The notes beneath the pieces were generated by a model. That model did no database searches, was not told the origin of the DNA, and saw only the letters and a program-made list of their open reading frames with translations. A stretch of 64,000 bases of DNA, taken from NCBI RefSeq assembly GCF_036077095.1, contig NZ_CP107962.1, positions 124,001 to 188,000 on the forward strand, in the 5' to 3' direction. Both the position numbers and the translations under genes were made by a program. Of the stretch, positions 54,612 through 63,502 are shown piece after piece (within the stretch, counting starts at the first letter, position 1; every line of letters starts with the position of its first letter). Source of the stretch: Streptomyces sp. NBC_00376. Lineage in GTDB: Bacteria > Actinomycetota > Actinomycetes > Streptomycetales > Streptomycetaceae.

Positions 54612-55036
54612 ACAGCGCGCTGATCAGGATCAACCAGATCCAGCGTGGCTGGGCCAACTACTTCAAGCACGCGGTCGCCAAGCACACCCTGTCGCGCCTT
54701 GCCACCTTCGTCTGGTGGAGGGTCGTGCACTGGGTGATGCACCGCAACCGCATGACGTGGAAGGCCATCCGGCGATGGCTCCACACTCCGCAAGGATGGG
54801 GAGCGATCCGCTTGGACGGGATCGAACTGTTCAACCTCGCCACGGTGCCGGTCACCCGCTACCGCTACCGAGGCAACAGCATCCCAACACCCTGGCCGGA
54901 ACTCTGACCGAGCCGATCCTAACGGCATGATCTCGTGGAGAGCCCGGTGCGGTGAAAGTCGCACGCCGGGTTCGGCGGGCGGGTCCGGGAAACGGTCCTG
55001 GAGCGATCCAGGAACCGCGCCCGGGCCCGACCCGAC
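54612..55036 (+). mobile_element. Group II intron, 3' fragment
   Basis: The fragment begins in the maturase domain of an RT (IQRGWANYFKHAVAKHTLSR, WKAIRRWLHTPQGWG, ELFNLATVPVTRYRYRGNSI) and ends that gene at about 54907. Domain V (GAGAGCCCGGTGCGGTGAAA and its arm) is at 54938-54976, and domain VI ends CCCGAC at 55036. The 5' 1.5 kb is missing, cut by the IS3 at 54611. The 3' exon is an ISL3 transposase. Confidence 0.85.
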
Positions 55037-55972
55037 AATCTGGCCGAAGCAGTCGAACGCGTCGTGGGCCGGCACCGCGCCGTACTGCGAGAACGCCTCA
55101 CGTCCTACGACGACCGGACCGAAGACGGCCAGACTCAGGAGAACCCAGGCCGCGCGGAGCTGGACATCCATGGACGGCCGCGGCCTCTGGTCGCCCGCAC
55201 TCGTGAACGCCACCAACAGGTCCACGAACGCATCGAACGCGGCGACAGCCTCCGTGCCATCGCACGCGATCTCCACCTCAGCCGCGGCACGGTCGACCGC
55301 TTCGCACGGGCCGCCGACGTCACGGAACTCCTCTTTGCCGCCACCCACCGCCCCACGCTGATCGACGATTACCGCCTCTACTTGCACCACCGCTGGATGG
55401 AGGGCTGCACCAACGCCTCCGCTCTTGCCCGGGAGATCCAGCAGCTCGGCTATCGCGGCGACGTCAACACCGTCCGCCGGCACTTGAAGCCTTACCGCCA
55501 CGGAACGATCCCACAAACCGCCCCCTTGCCTCACATGACCGTCCGTCGGGTCACCGGCTGGATCATGAGACGCCCCGAGCACCTCACGGACACCGAGCGC
55601 AAATGCCTCACCGAACTGTGCGAGCACAGTCCTGCGCTGGCCACGACCACCACATACGCTCGCCGTCTGGCACTCATGGTGCGCGAACGACGCAGCGAAC
55701 ACCTGGCCCTCGATGTCTGGATCGCCGACGTCCGCCTCGACGGCCAACACGAACTCCGCACCCTGGCCAACGGCATACGACGCGACCACGCAGCTGTCCA
55801 GGCTGCCCTCACCACCACCTACACATCGGGAGCAGTCGAAGGAAACGTCACCAGGATCAAGCTGCTGAAGAGACAGATGTACGGCCGAGCCAACTTCGAT
55901 CTCCTACGACGCCGCATCCTGCTCTCACCGTGATCAACCAGCCGCCGCCACCCCCAAAATAGCGACAGAGCC
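55037..55972 (+). pseudogene. ISL3-family transposase, 3' part
   Basis: From the intron junction the frame reads NLAEAVERVVGRHRAVLRER and RERHQQVHERIERGDSLRAI. It continues ARDLHLSRGTVDRFARAADV (inserted HTH) and LTTTYTSGAVEGNVTRIKLL, KRQMYGRANFDLLRRRIL to the stop near 55933. The last blocks are the ISL3 Glu region. The N-terminal half with the first Asp residues is missing. The IS end with GACAGAGCC lies at about 55972. Confidence 0.8.
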
Positions 55973-56409
55973 CGGAAAGTGGACCAGAACCGCAACTCGT
56001 GAACAAAGCCATGTGGCCGAAGGGCTGCTTACGCAAACGGGAACGAGGGCGCACTCGGCCTGGACATCCCGGACGGCGACGAAGACCTGCGGGACGTCGT
56101 CGAGGCCGACGCCGAGCAGGTCTTCACCGACTGGCGCTTCCGCCGAAGCCGGCCGAACGGAGCGCACGAGCTCACCGACTGGTACATCGAGGCCGTCGTC
56201 GAGGTTGTCCGAGCGAAGGCCGAGTTCCGGGCGCCCGCGCTCGACCCGGGCGAGGCGCAGGCGGCGCGGGACCGTGATCGCGGCCAGCGCCTCGCGGACC
56301 TCGGGGTCGACCTCGGCGAGCGCGGCGGTCAGGGTGCCGATGGCGACCAGGGCGTTGTCGGCGGCGGTCGCGCTTCGGGCGTGCCCGGTTGTGGCGTCCG
56401 CGAGCTCGA
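55973..56409. other. Mosaic stretch with a possible gene fragment
   Basis: On the plus strand 56045-56240 a frame of coding composition reads LGLDIPDGDEDLRDVVEADA, EQVFTDWRFRRSRPNGAHEL and TDWYIEAVVEVVRAKAEF. It has no start or end, and I cannot name it. The opposite strand is open as well, so the strand is uncertain. Confidence 0.3.
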
Positions 56410-56551
56410 ACGCCACGGTGGTGCCCATGACGACGGCGCAGTGGCGGGCGCGGGCTGCCTCCAGGGCGCCGAAGTCGACGACGTCAGGATCGCCGGGCAG
56501 CCTCTCCTGGGCGATCTGCAGGAGCCAGACCAGGTCCACGGTCAGGTTCAC
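56410..56551 (-). pseudogene. Doc-like toxin, N-terminal stump
   Basis: GTG 56551 overlaps the stop of the antitoxin-like frame (GTGA). It reads MNLTVDLVWLLQIAQERLPG then DPDVVDFGALEAARARH and VMGTT, the usual opening of Streptomyces Doc/Fic-type toxins. After about 46 codons the sequence changes to unrelated protein-like sequence (to about 56250) and the Fic motif is absent. Confidence 0.5.
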
Positions 56552-56745
56552 GCGGCCTGGTCCCCGGCGGCGGGGTGGGGGCCGAAGTGCTCGGCGAAGC
56601 CGAGGGCGTGCTCGGTGACGAACTGCTCGGCGCCGGCAAGGAACCGGGCGCGGGTCACGTCGTCGGTGAGCATCCGCGCCGCGTACTCCTCGGCCGGGAC
56701 GCGGCTGTCGGCCGCGAGCGCCTGGAGCTGCTCGTAGACCTCGTC
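56548..56745 (-). pseudogene. Antitoxin-like protein, 5' truncated
   Basis: The frame reads DEVYEQLQALAADSRVPAEE, YAARMLTDDVTRARFLAGAE and QFVTEHALGFAEHFG to TGA at 56548. A ribbon-helix-helix-like start is followed by a helical toxin-binding tail. The first residues and start codon are missing at about 56745. The overlap with the Doc stump supports a toxin-antitoxin pair. Confidence 0.5.
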
Positions 56746-57356
56746 GGTGCGTGGTGCAGGGCGAGCGCGTGCCGGAAGCCTGCGGAGACGGTCTCGCGGG
56801 TCTTCACCGGACCGGCGGGCTCGTTGCGCGGCCGGGGGGGCGGGCAGCGGAGACCGGTGTGTCGGAAGGGCGCCGGGGCGGCGGCCGGTACGCCGACCCG
56901 GGCTTCGTACGCTCCGCGTGGTTCCCGTGGCTGTTCACGACTATGCAGGGCGTCGCCTACAGCTCCCCGTGAAGCAGGAGAAACCTCAGCGCGGCGCCCT
57001 GCCATGACCGGAGCACGCCTCCCTGGCCAAGAGGGCAGGGAATCCGGCCCCGGACGGCACCGGATGCTGCCCGCGGGTCTGCCCTGACGATCATGCCGGT
57101 CACTCCGGAGCGCAGGGCAGATTGTGTGCCGTCGACGGCCGCCCTGCGGAGGCTACGAGCGTCCGACTTCGTTGCCTCGCCTCATTCGACAAGGAGTAGC
57201 GGTACAGCCGACCGGTTCGGCACGAACGGTTTCGCACCCACCTGTGCCGTGCCCGGCGAACGATCGACTCGTTCCGGTGCCGACCAGATCCCGATGGGCC
57301 CGCAGATCGTCCGGCCGATACGCCTGAACCCCAACGATCAGCACAGGAGTCCACCG
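56746..57356. other. Intergenic stretch before the small peptide gene
   Basis: No ORF in these 600 bases has a convincing start and coding pattern. The last 150 bases should contain the promoter of the peptide gene. Confidence 0.35.
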
Positions 57357-57563
57357 ATGCTCAACGGTCTGTCCGAGATCCCGGCCAAGCGCGCCGCCGC
57401 CCTGCTCGCACTCGGCGCTGGGTTGGCCGTCGCCACCGCCGTGGCCGTCACCCCGGCACCCGAGACGACGACGGAGGCGCTCTGCCGTGCCGTCGCCGTG
57501 TACCCGGCCGAGGTCGCCCCGCAGCAGGCGGGCGAACTGTTCGTCACGCCCACCTGCCGCTGA
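57357..57563 (+). CDS. Small exported peptide upstream of an adenylating enzyme
   Basis: ATG 57357 has AGGAG at 57344-57348. The 68-residue product has a basic N-terminus and a long Ala-rich hydrophobic segment (residues 13-31, AAALLALGAGLAVATAVAV), then PAPETTTEALC. It ends with a short mature-like part with Cys43 and Cys67 and the last residues T-P-T-C-R. It could be a secreted two-Cys peptide or a precursor. A hairpin follows at once, then the enzyme gene. Confidence 0.65.
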   Translation: MLNGLSEIPAKRAAALLALGAGLAVATAVAVTPAPETTTEALCRAVAVYPAEVAPQQAGELFVTPTCR

Positions 57564-57564
57564 C

Positions 57565-57591
57565 CCGTCCACGGCGGTGCGCCGTGGACGG
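57565..57591 (+). terminator. Perfect 12-base hairpin after the small peptide gene
   Basis: CCGTCCACGGCG, loop GTG, CGCCGTGGACGG starts two bases after the peptide stop. There is no T-run. It suits a partial terminator that gives more peptide than enzyme. Confidence 0.6.
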
Positions 57592-57678
57592 TGAGCCCCC
57601 GGCACAGCGGGCCGTACATCGCCCCGACGGAGCGTGTACGGCCCGCATCCGACCACCCATCTCCCAGGAGACGATCCC

Positions 57679-58920
57679 GTGCAGCCCACCCTCACCGAGC
57701 AGCGCCTGATCGGCCTGGCCCGGACACTGACCCACGTCCGGGAGCACAGCCCCTTCTACCGCGGACTGATCTCAGCCGGGGAGATCGGCCCCGCCGACGC
57801 TCCGGCCCTTCTGCGCGCGCTGCCCCGGCTCGACCCGCACAGTTGGGCGTCGAACCGCGCGCGGTTGCGCACTACCTCTCCCGGCAGCGTCGTCACCGGA
57901 TTCACGAACGGTACGTCCGGTGTCCCCAAGGCGTTCTGCTCGACCGAGACGGAGCGGGCGGCCCTGAGAGCGAGCCGAAGGGACGACGGCCGTCGCCGAC
58001 TGCACCTGGCGGGCGTCAGCCACGGTGCCGTGGTCGGGCTCGACCTCGCGGAGGAGGGCGACTTCGTCCCGCTGCTGTCGATGCGCTACGCCGACATGGC
58101 GGCCGACCTCATCGCCCACGGCGCCGCCGACGGCACGCGCATACGCGTCCTGGTGGGCACGACACGGCACATCAAGATTCTGACCCTGCACATGCTGCGA
58201 CGCTTCGGCGACCTCTCCGGCTTCGGCATCGAGACCGTCGAGATCGGACGCGACTTCCTCTCTCCCGCCTGGGAGACCCGGCTGCGGACGTGGTGGGGAG
58301 CGGACGTCGAGAACGTCTACGGCTTCTCGGAGCTCCGCATGTGCAACGCGCGCAAGTGCCGCACCTGCGCGCACCACCACTTCCCGCCCTCCTGCGTCGC
58401 GGAGGTCGTCGACCCTACCGATCCCGACCGGTACGTCCCGCTCGGCGGGCGTGGCAGCCTGCTGGTGACGGCCCTGCACCCGTACGTGGAGTTCGAACCC
58501 CGGATCCGCTACCGGCCGGGGGACATGGTCCAACTCGCCCCCCACCCCTGCCCGCAGTGGGGCGAACCCGGCTTCCTCCCCCTGGGCCGGGAAGCGCACT
58601 GCGTGACGGCCGACGAGAACGGGGGATACCTCACCCCCGCCGACTGCGTGTCCGTCCTGGCCGACCTGCCCCAGGTCGCGGTCGCCTTCGACCACCTGTA
58701 CCCCGACACCGACCGACACCACTACGAGGCGGGCAACCCCCGCTTCAGACTCGTCGACAACGGCTCCGGACCCGAGGTGCACGTAGAGCTCCGTTTCGAC
58801 CCGCTGGTCTGGCCGGACCGGGCCGACGGCGTCTCCGCCACGATCCGTGACGCGCTCACGGTTGACGCCCGAGTCGTCCTGTACGGCCCGGACCGACTCG
58901 ACGACCCCATCCTCGTCTGA
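57679..58920 (+). CDS. PaaK-like adenylate-forming enzyme
   Basis: GTG 57679 follows CCAGGAG. The 413-residue protein has the AMP-binding P-loop VVTGFTNGTSGVPKAF (residues 72-87), VYGFSELRMCNARKC with the following C-x-x-C...C cluster, and the ribose/hinge region RIRYRPGDMVQLAPH. It is close in layout to phenylacetate-CoA ligases (PaaK), though it is short at the C-terminus. It would activate a carboxylic acid as an acyl-adenylate. Whether the substrate is a small acid or the C-terminus of the upstream peptide is open. Confidence 0.82.
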   Translation: MQPTLTEQRLIGLARTLTHVREHSPFYRGLISAGEIGPADAPALLRALPRLDPHSWASNRARLRTTSPGSVVTGFTNGTSGVPKAFCSTETERAALRASRRDDGRRRLHLAGVSHGAVVGLDLAEEGDFVPLLSMRYADMAADLIAHGAADGTRIRVLVGTTRHIKILTLHMLRRFGDLSGFGIETVEIGRDFLSPAWETRLRTWWGADVENVYGFSELRMCNARKCRTCAHHHFPPSCVAEVVDPTDPDRYVPLGGRGSLLVTALHPYVEFEPRIRYRPGDMVQLAPHPCPQWGEPGFLPLGREAHCVTADENGGYLTPADCVSVLADLPQVAVAFDHLYPDTDRHHYEAGNPRFRLVDNGSGPEVHVELRFDPLVWPDRADGVSATIRDALTVDARVVLYGPDRLDDPILV

Positions 58921-59113
58921 CGCCCGCCGAAACGGGGCCCACCGGACGGGGGTACTGCGTCGGATGACGCGGCGGCCGGACCTTGCGGATCGCGGATGGT
59001 GCGGATCTCGTACGACCACAGGGCCCGCTGCACCTGGTGGCTCTGCCGGTCGTGGCCAAGGAGGTCCGCCAGCTGCGCGGGCGCACGCGTGGACGTCGCG
59101 CCGGTAGGTACGA
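58921..59113. other. Short stretch between enzyme gene and duplicated segment
   Basis: Nothing is supported here. A minus-strand frame APAQLADLLGHDRQSHQVQR is open across it but has no start or end. Confidence 0.3.
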
Positions 59114-59240
59114 ACAGCAGACGCGGCTTCAGGTTGCGGTGCTGGCTGTGCTCGCCCACGAGCAGCTGTGTTCCGATCCGCGGTGCGAGGACCACGAGAC
59201 CGGTGTCCCACCGGGGTTCTCGGAGACGGCGGCTGCCTGA
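59114..59240 (+). pseudogene. LuxR-type regulator 3' end, duplicate
   Basis: The frame reads EQQTRLQVAVLAVLAHEQLC then SD.RCE..ETGVPPGFSETAAA, almost as in 51741-51863. The HTH and start are missing. This is one end of a copied segment of about 780 bases. Confidence 0.8.
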
Positions 59241-59294
59241 TGGGGGTGTCCGTGCCCGTGCGGAACGGGTACGGACACCACCGGGTCGGCACTG

Positions 59295-59895
59295 TCAGTA
59301 GTGCTCTTCCCGGTAGACGCCGTCGGCATCTACGCCACGGCCCCAATCGCCAAAGCCCGTGTTCGCCAGTTCCAGGTTGACGACGAAGGATCCGGCCGCT
59401 GCGAGGGTGATCCTGAAAGGATCGTCGTTCTCGTCGGTGAGGTTGTTCACGGCCAGCAACGGGAAGTCCGCTGAGGCCAGCGTCCGCTCGTCGGCGATGA
59501 GGACGACAGTACTGTTGGGCCAGTCCTCGTCATCTCGCCCGATCCGTGCCTGGATCTGCTCCGCCGTGAAGCCCGTGTAGGCCGGGTTGTCAATGACGGT
59601 GATCGAATCGTAGTGCTCCGAGCCTGCTTCGAGGCACTGGAGCAAGTGTGCCCATTCGTCTCGCCGCTCGAAGGACGTCCGTACCAGGAGCGGACCGGCG
59701 GACTCCTCGATCGTGGAGGAGGACGGCCCGGTCTCGGCCCCCGTACGCTCGCCGGGGATGACCTGGATGAGGAAGCGGGGCTTCTTGCCGTCCGAGGACC
59801 GGTCACTGGCATGGACGCGGATCAGGTAAGGGCCGGCTCCCGCGGTGGCGAGGTTCTCTTTACGCAGTGGTTCGTATCCGCTGTCGCACAGGGCG
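59295..59895 (-). pseudogene. DUF6924-domain protein, 3' two thirds, duplicate
   Basis: In frame from 59895 it reads ALCDSGYEPLRKENLATAGA and so on to the stop at 59295, parallel to 51918-52518. It has scattered substitutions but no frameshift. The N-terminal 95 residues are missing beyond 59895. If expressed from an internal start it would give the DUF6924 domain alone. Confidence 0.8.
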
Positions 59896-59904
59896 CCGGC
59901 AGCC

Positions 59905-60351
59905 TCAGGCGTGCGCGTTGCGTCCCGTCACGTGGAACGCACTACGCACCTCGACCGCGCAGGCCGCGGCGACGCACAGGGCGACCGCCACCATGCCCGA
60001 GCCGATCACGGTGTCCGGGCCGGGATTCTGGCCGAGGACGGTGACCAGCGCCTTCGCGGCGATGGCGACCTGTCCCAGCCCGACGACCGTCAGCCAGGCG
60101 ACGCGCAGGGCCCGCGGGCTGCGGGTGCGTGCCTTCTCCAGCCCCAGCAGCGCCGCCGCACCCGCCAGCGCGACCACGACTCCTAGCGTGACGGCGACGG
60201 AGAGCATCGCGTCTACGGCCGGGGCGTCGGTGTGGTCGAGTTCCGCCGTGTTTGGCGGGAGAACGGTGAACGCTGCGGTCATCAGGGCGAGGTAGGTGAC
60301 CTGGAGGAGGAGAAGGACGGGCACCACTCGCCGGCAGAGCGTGGATGTCAT
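59905..60351 (-). CDS. Four-helix membrane protein
   Basis: ATG 60351 gives 148 residues with hydrophobic segments VVPVLLLLQVTYLALMTAAF, MLSVAVTLGVVVALAGAAAL, LRVAWLTVVGLGQVAIAAKA and VIGSGMVAVALCVAAACAVE. The family is unknown. It lies downstream of the DUF3761 gene by 36 bases and may be co-transcribed with it. Confidence 0.7.
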   Translation of the reverse strand: MTSTLCRRVVPVLLLLQVTYLALMTAAFTVLPPNTAELDHTDAPAVDAMLSVAVTLGVVVALAGAAALLGLEKARTRSPRALRVAWLTVVGLGQVAIAAKALVTVLGQNPGPDTVIGSGMVAVALCVAAACAVEVRSAFHVTGRNAHA

Positions 60352-60387
60352 GCGTTGCTCCTCACGAGCTTGCCTGATGAGAATTGC

Positions 60388-60654
60388 CTACTTGTACCAG
60401 TAGCGGACACCGCCGTGGTGGCTGCAGGTGCCGCGAAACGTCTTCGAGGAGCTGGCGGTCCCGTCCTTGCATTCGGCGGTAACGCCCGCCGGGTGCGCGC
60501 TGCCTGCCCTGCACACCCCGGTCGTGTGGGGCGCGCACGCGGCCGTCGCCTCGGCCTGGAAGGCCGGAACGAAAAGTGCAGCGGCGACGGCGAACGCGGT
60601 AAAGGTGGCTCGGACGAGTCCGCGGCGGACGGGGGCTGTCATGGTGCGGGTCAC
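60388..60654 (-). CDS. Secreted DUF3761-like protein
   Basis: GTG 60654 has AGGAAGG ten bases before it; ATG 60642 is possible. The 88-residue protein has a signal peptide (VRATFTAFAVAAALFVPAFQ). The mature part CAPHTTGVCRAGSAHPAGVT, AECKDGTASSSKTFRGTCSH, HGGVRYWYK has four Cys and fits DUF3761. The copy at 42627-42874 has lost 19 bases. Confidence 0.82.
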   Translation of the reverse strand: MTRTMTAPVRRGLVRATFTAFAVAAALFVPAFQAEATAACAPHTTGVCRAGSAHPAGVTAECKDGTASSSKTFRGTCSHHGGVRYWYK

Positions 60655-60867
60655 GATGCGGTGCCCTTCCTGGGGCGAGCCCTGTGCTACTGCACGGGGT
60701 TCGGGTCTGGGTGGCGGGGCGCTGCGAGGGAAGACGGCTGGGGCAGGGTGTCCTGCTCTCTTCCCCCACGGCGGGTCGGACCCGGACAAGATTTTGTCCG
60801 GAGTACTCGGGCGGTTCCCCGGAACGATTCACGATTCCGGCTCACAGCCGCCCGGATGACCTGTCCG

Positions 60868-60952
60868 GGGTCAGGTGCCGCAGGTGTCGAGCATCTCGGA
60901 CAGGGCAGCGGTCTCGGCCGGGTTGGCGGTGAGCTGGTAGGTGGCCTTCACG
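60868..60952 (-). pseudogene. HNH family protein, 3' stump (third copy)
   Basis: The 85 bases match the 3' end of the gene at 43081 (A-x-YQLTANPAE.AALSEMLDTCGT on the minus strand) with few changes. Beyond 60952 the sequence becomes an IS21 helper gene. It closes the second copied segment. Confidence 0.8.
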
Positions 60953-61315
60953 GCGGAACGTGATGCGGTCGGCGATGGCCGCGCAGAGCCGGCGGTCGCC
61001 AAAGCTCTTGTCCCACTCGGCGAACGGGGAGTTCGTGGCGACCGCGGTGGCCTTGCGTTCCTCGCGGTCGGTGAAAATCTGGAACAGCAGCTTGGCGCCC
61101 TTCTAGTCCAGGTTCGCGTAGCCGAACTCGTCCAGGCAGAGCAGGTCGACCTTGGTGTAGCGGGCCATGAGCGAGGACAGCCGCCTGGCCGCCTCGGCTT
61201 CGGCGAGCTCGTTCACCAGGGCCTGGGTGGTGATGTAACGGACGGTCAGTCCGGCCTCCGCGATCGCGGTACCGACCCCGATCAGCAGGTGGGACTTGCC
61301 GGTGCCCCCGGCCAC
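60953..61315 (-). pseudogene. IS21-family helper ATPase (IstB), fragment
   Basis: The frame shows Walker A AGGTGKSHLLIGVGTAI, TVRYITTQALVNELAEA, Walker B VDLLCLDEFGYANLD, then TAG at 61103, then KGAKLLFQIFTDREER and ATNSPFAEWDKSFGDRRLCA. The start and the last residues are missing. The stop and both truncations make it inactive. Confidence 0.8.
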
Positions 61316-61680
61316 CGCACGCTGCGCCGCGTTGTGTTTGCCGACGAGGCCGTCGAACCCTCCGCCGGAGAAGCAGGCGATTCCGAAGCCGGAGCCGAGC
61401 CGTGCGAGTTGCGGCACCATGCCGGCTGTCTCGCACCACAGCTCCAGCCGGACCGGCTGCCCCGCCTGCCGGTCGGCCCGGTAGCCGTCCGCAGCCGCTT
61501 TCACGGCAGTCCAGAAGTCGGGCGGGCCGGTGAACGATTGTGGGGCCTGGACCGCAACCTGGGTGTCGTCCCGGATCGCTTCCCAGCCGATCCGGCCCGA
61601 GCGGCGGGTCCGGCCCGCCCTCCGGAGATCTCTTGCGCATGTACCCATGGAAAATGCCAGAACCGCCACCTGGGGCAAGC
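61316..61680 (-). pseudogene. Fragment of an unknown actinobacterial protein fused to the IstB remnant
   Basis: The frame reads IGWEAIRDDTQVAVQAPQSF, FWTAVKAAADGYRADRQAGQ and RLELWCETAGMVPQLARLGS. It resembles a family seen on actinobacterial plasmids and phages that I cannot name. It joins IstB sequence in frame at about 61320, which must be a deletion junction. Confidence 0.45.
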
Positions 61681-61734
61681 ACGTTGCGTAGCCTCTGGGT
61701 CACAGCCGTACGCCACGTCGGGAGGGGATTGCGC

Positions 61735-62157
61735 GTGCCCGGAATCGACGAGTGCCTGCTCGAAGTCATGAGGCTGCCCGGCGCCCGCGGCGCCGCGGTG
61801 GTCGACTGGACGAGCGGCCTCGCCCTCGGCACCATCGGCGAATCGCCCAACGGCGACCACGAGGCGACCGCCGCGGAGACGGCCGAGGTCGCGCGGATGG
61901 CGGCCGAGCAGCCCGCCTTCGCACGGGAGGCCACCGAACCGCCCACCGCGTTACCCGAAGGGGCAGTCGAGGGAGCGCCGCCCCCGGTCGAAGACGTCAT
62001 CGTCACCACCCGGGCCGGGTACCACATCCTCCGTTTCGTCGAGACGGCCTTCGACAGCAGCGTCTTCGTCCATCTCTGGCTCGACCGCGCGGAGGGCAAT
62101 CTGGCCCTCGCCCGGATACGGCTGGGCGAGATGGCCCAGCGTCTGGTCCTGGCATGA
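61735..62157 (+). CDS. Roadblock-like protein
   Basis: GTG 61735 follows GGAGGGG at 61721. The 140-residue protein has ARGAAVVDWTSGLALGTIGE, DVIVTTRAGYHILRFVETAF and FVHLWLDRAEGNLALARIRL. The same blocks occur in the gene at 63503 (VALVDYTSGMALGTLGG; LYLVLDKGRANLAMARHQL), so the two are paralogues with a roadblock-type fold. Its stop overlaps the next start (ATGA). Confidence 0.8.
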   Translation: MPGIDECLLEVMRLPGARGAAVVDWTSGLALGTIGESPNGDHEATAAETAEVARMAAEQPAFAREATEPPTALPEGAVEGAPPPVEDVIVTTRAGYHILRFVETAFDSSVFVHLWLDRAEGNLALARIRLGEMAQRLVLA

Positions 62158-62930
62158 GAACCGCCCCCGCCCCGGTCGCGCCCCTCTCCCCCATGCTGCA
62201 GCGCCTCGCCGCCGAACGCGCCACCGGCGCCCTGATGCGCGACCGTGGCACCCTGTACCTCGCCGAGGGCCAGGTGGTGCACGCCGAAAGCCCCGCGACA
62301 CCCGGTATCGACGTCCTGCTCACCACGGGCGGCGCCCTGCACCGCGACGGCTGGTGGGAGGCGGTCGCCAGGGCGGGCGCCGGGCAACGGGTCGGCCGCT
62401 ATCTGGTGGACAGCGGGCGGGTGCCGGGCGGGGCGCTGGAGCTGTGCCACCTGGGCGCGCTGTACGACGCGGCGTTCTTCGCACTCGCCCCCACCCGGAC
62501 CCCGGCCCGATTCCGCTACGGGGTCTCCCACTGGATCGGCCCCGTCCGCCCCGTCCCCGTCGATGCCGTGCAGCGCGAGACGCTCCGGCGCCGGGAGCTG
62601 CTGGAACGGATCTGGCCCGACGCGGTGACCGACAGCGCACCGCTCGTACGGACGGGCCGCTCCGTCGACGCACCCGTTCCGCCGGGCCGGCGCCGCGTGC
62701 TCGATCTCGTGGACGGGGCACGCACCGCATCGGACATCGCCCAGGAGCTGGGCAGGCCAGCGTTCCATGTCCTGGTCGATCTGCACCGCCTGGCCGCGGC
62801 CGGACTGGTCGAAGCGGTACGGGAGCTGTCGGCCGCGGCCGCCCCCGGCCGGATCGCGCTTCCGGAGGTCACGGCCGACCCCGACGTCGCGCTGCTGCGC
62901 CAGCTCCGAGACGCATTGGAGGCCCTGTGA
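62154..62930 (+). CDS. DUF4388-like N-terminal, winged-helix-like C-terminal protein
   Basis: ATG 62154 overlaps the previous stop. The 258-residue protein begins with a DUF4388-like segment (LAAERATGALMRDRGTLYLA, EGQVVHAESP). It ends with a region like a small winged helix (RRVLDLVDGARTASDIAQEL, AFHVLVDLHRLAAAGLVEAV). Such proteins accompany roadblock proteins and small GTPases in actinobacterial signalling operons. Confidence 0.75.
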   Translation: MRTAPAPVAPLSPMLQRLAAERATGALMRDRGTLYLAEGQVVHAESPATPGIDVLLTTGGALHRDGWWEAVARAGAGQRVGRYLVDSGRVPGGALELCHLGALYDAAFFALAPTRTPARFRYGVSHWIGPVRPVPVDAVQRETLRRRELLERIWPDAVTDSAPLVRTGRSVDAPVPPGRRRVLDLVDGARTASDIAQELGRPAFHVLVDLHRLAAAGLVEAVRELSAAAAPGRIALPEVTADPDVALLRQLRDALEAL

Positions 62931-63433
62931 TACGCGCGCTCAGACAGCGTGCCGGGAGGAGACAGCTGATGGTGCCCGAGGCCGAAGCGCAGGATGTGCT
63001 GGCCGAACTCCAGAGACTACGGGCCCGGGTCCCGCTCCTCTCCGGCGCTCTGGCGGCCAGCACCGATGGTCTCGTCCTGGCCCATGACACGCCGGGCGTG
63101 GAGGCGGAGGGCGTCGCCGCACTGACCGCGGCCGCGCTCGGCGTCGCGATCCGGATGACGGACGCGACCGGCCGGAGCGGCTTCCGCGAACTTCTCGTAC
63201 GGGGCGGGACCGGCTACATCGCGACGTACGCCGCAGGCTCCTCGGCCGTCCTCACGCTGCTGGCCGAGGACCGGATCAACGTCGGCAGGCTCCATCTGGA
63301 GGGCCGCCGGGCAGGCACCCGCATCGGCGAACTGATAGACGCCGCGCTGGAACGCGCCGCACACCCGGCACCCCCGGCCCACGCCCCCGAGCCGCCCACC
63401 CCGCGGCCCGGCCCGCTGCCGCGCCGCACGTAA
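62927..63433 (+). CDS. Roadblock/LC7 domain protein
   Basis: GTG 62927 overlaps the previous stop. The 168-residue protein has the MglB-like roadblock pattern: VPLLSGALAASTDGLVLAHD, AALTAAALGVAIRMTDATGR, FRELLVRGGTGYIATYAAGS and VLTLLAEDRINVGRLHLEGR. A Pro-rich tail follows. In conservon-type operons the roadblock protein acts on a Ras-like GTPase; none is in this window. Confidence 0.88.
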   Translation: MIRALRQRAGRRQLMVPEAEAQDVLAELQRLRARVPLLSGALAASTDGLVLAHDTPGVEAEGVAALTAAALGVAIRMTDATGRSGFRELLVRGGTGYIATYAAGSSAVLTLLAEDRINVGRLHLEGRRAGTRIGELIDAALERAAHPAPPAHAPEPPTPRPGPLPRRT

Positions 63434-63502
63434 CACCACATGCCCCGCAGACAACCCAAGGATCCGGTCGACCCGGCCGGCCAGGAAAGGAAACGAGCAC
63501 GC

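Noticed and set aside
57772..59346. 524-codon minus-strand open frame
   Set aside because: It is antisense to the PaaK-like gene and has no recognisable motif.
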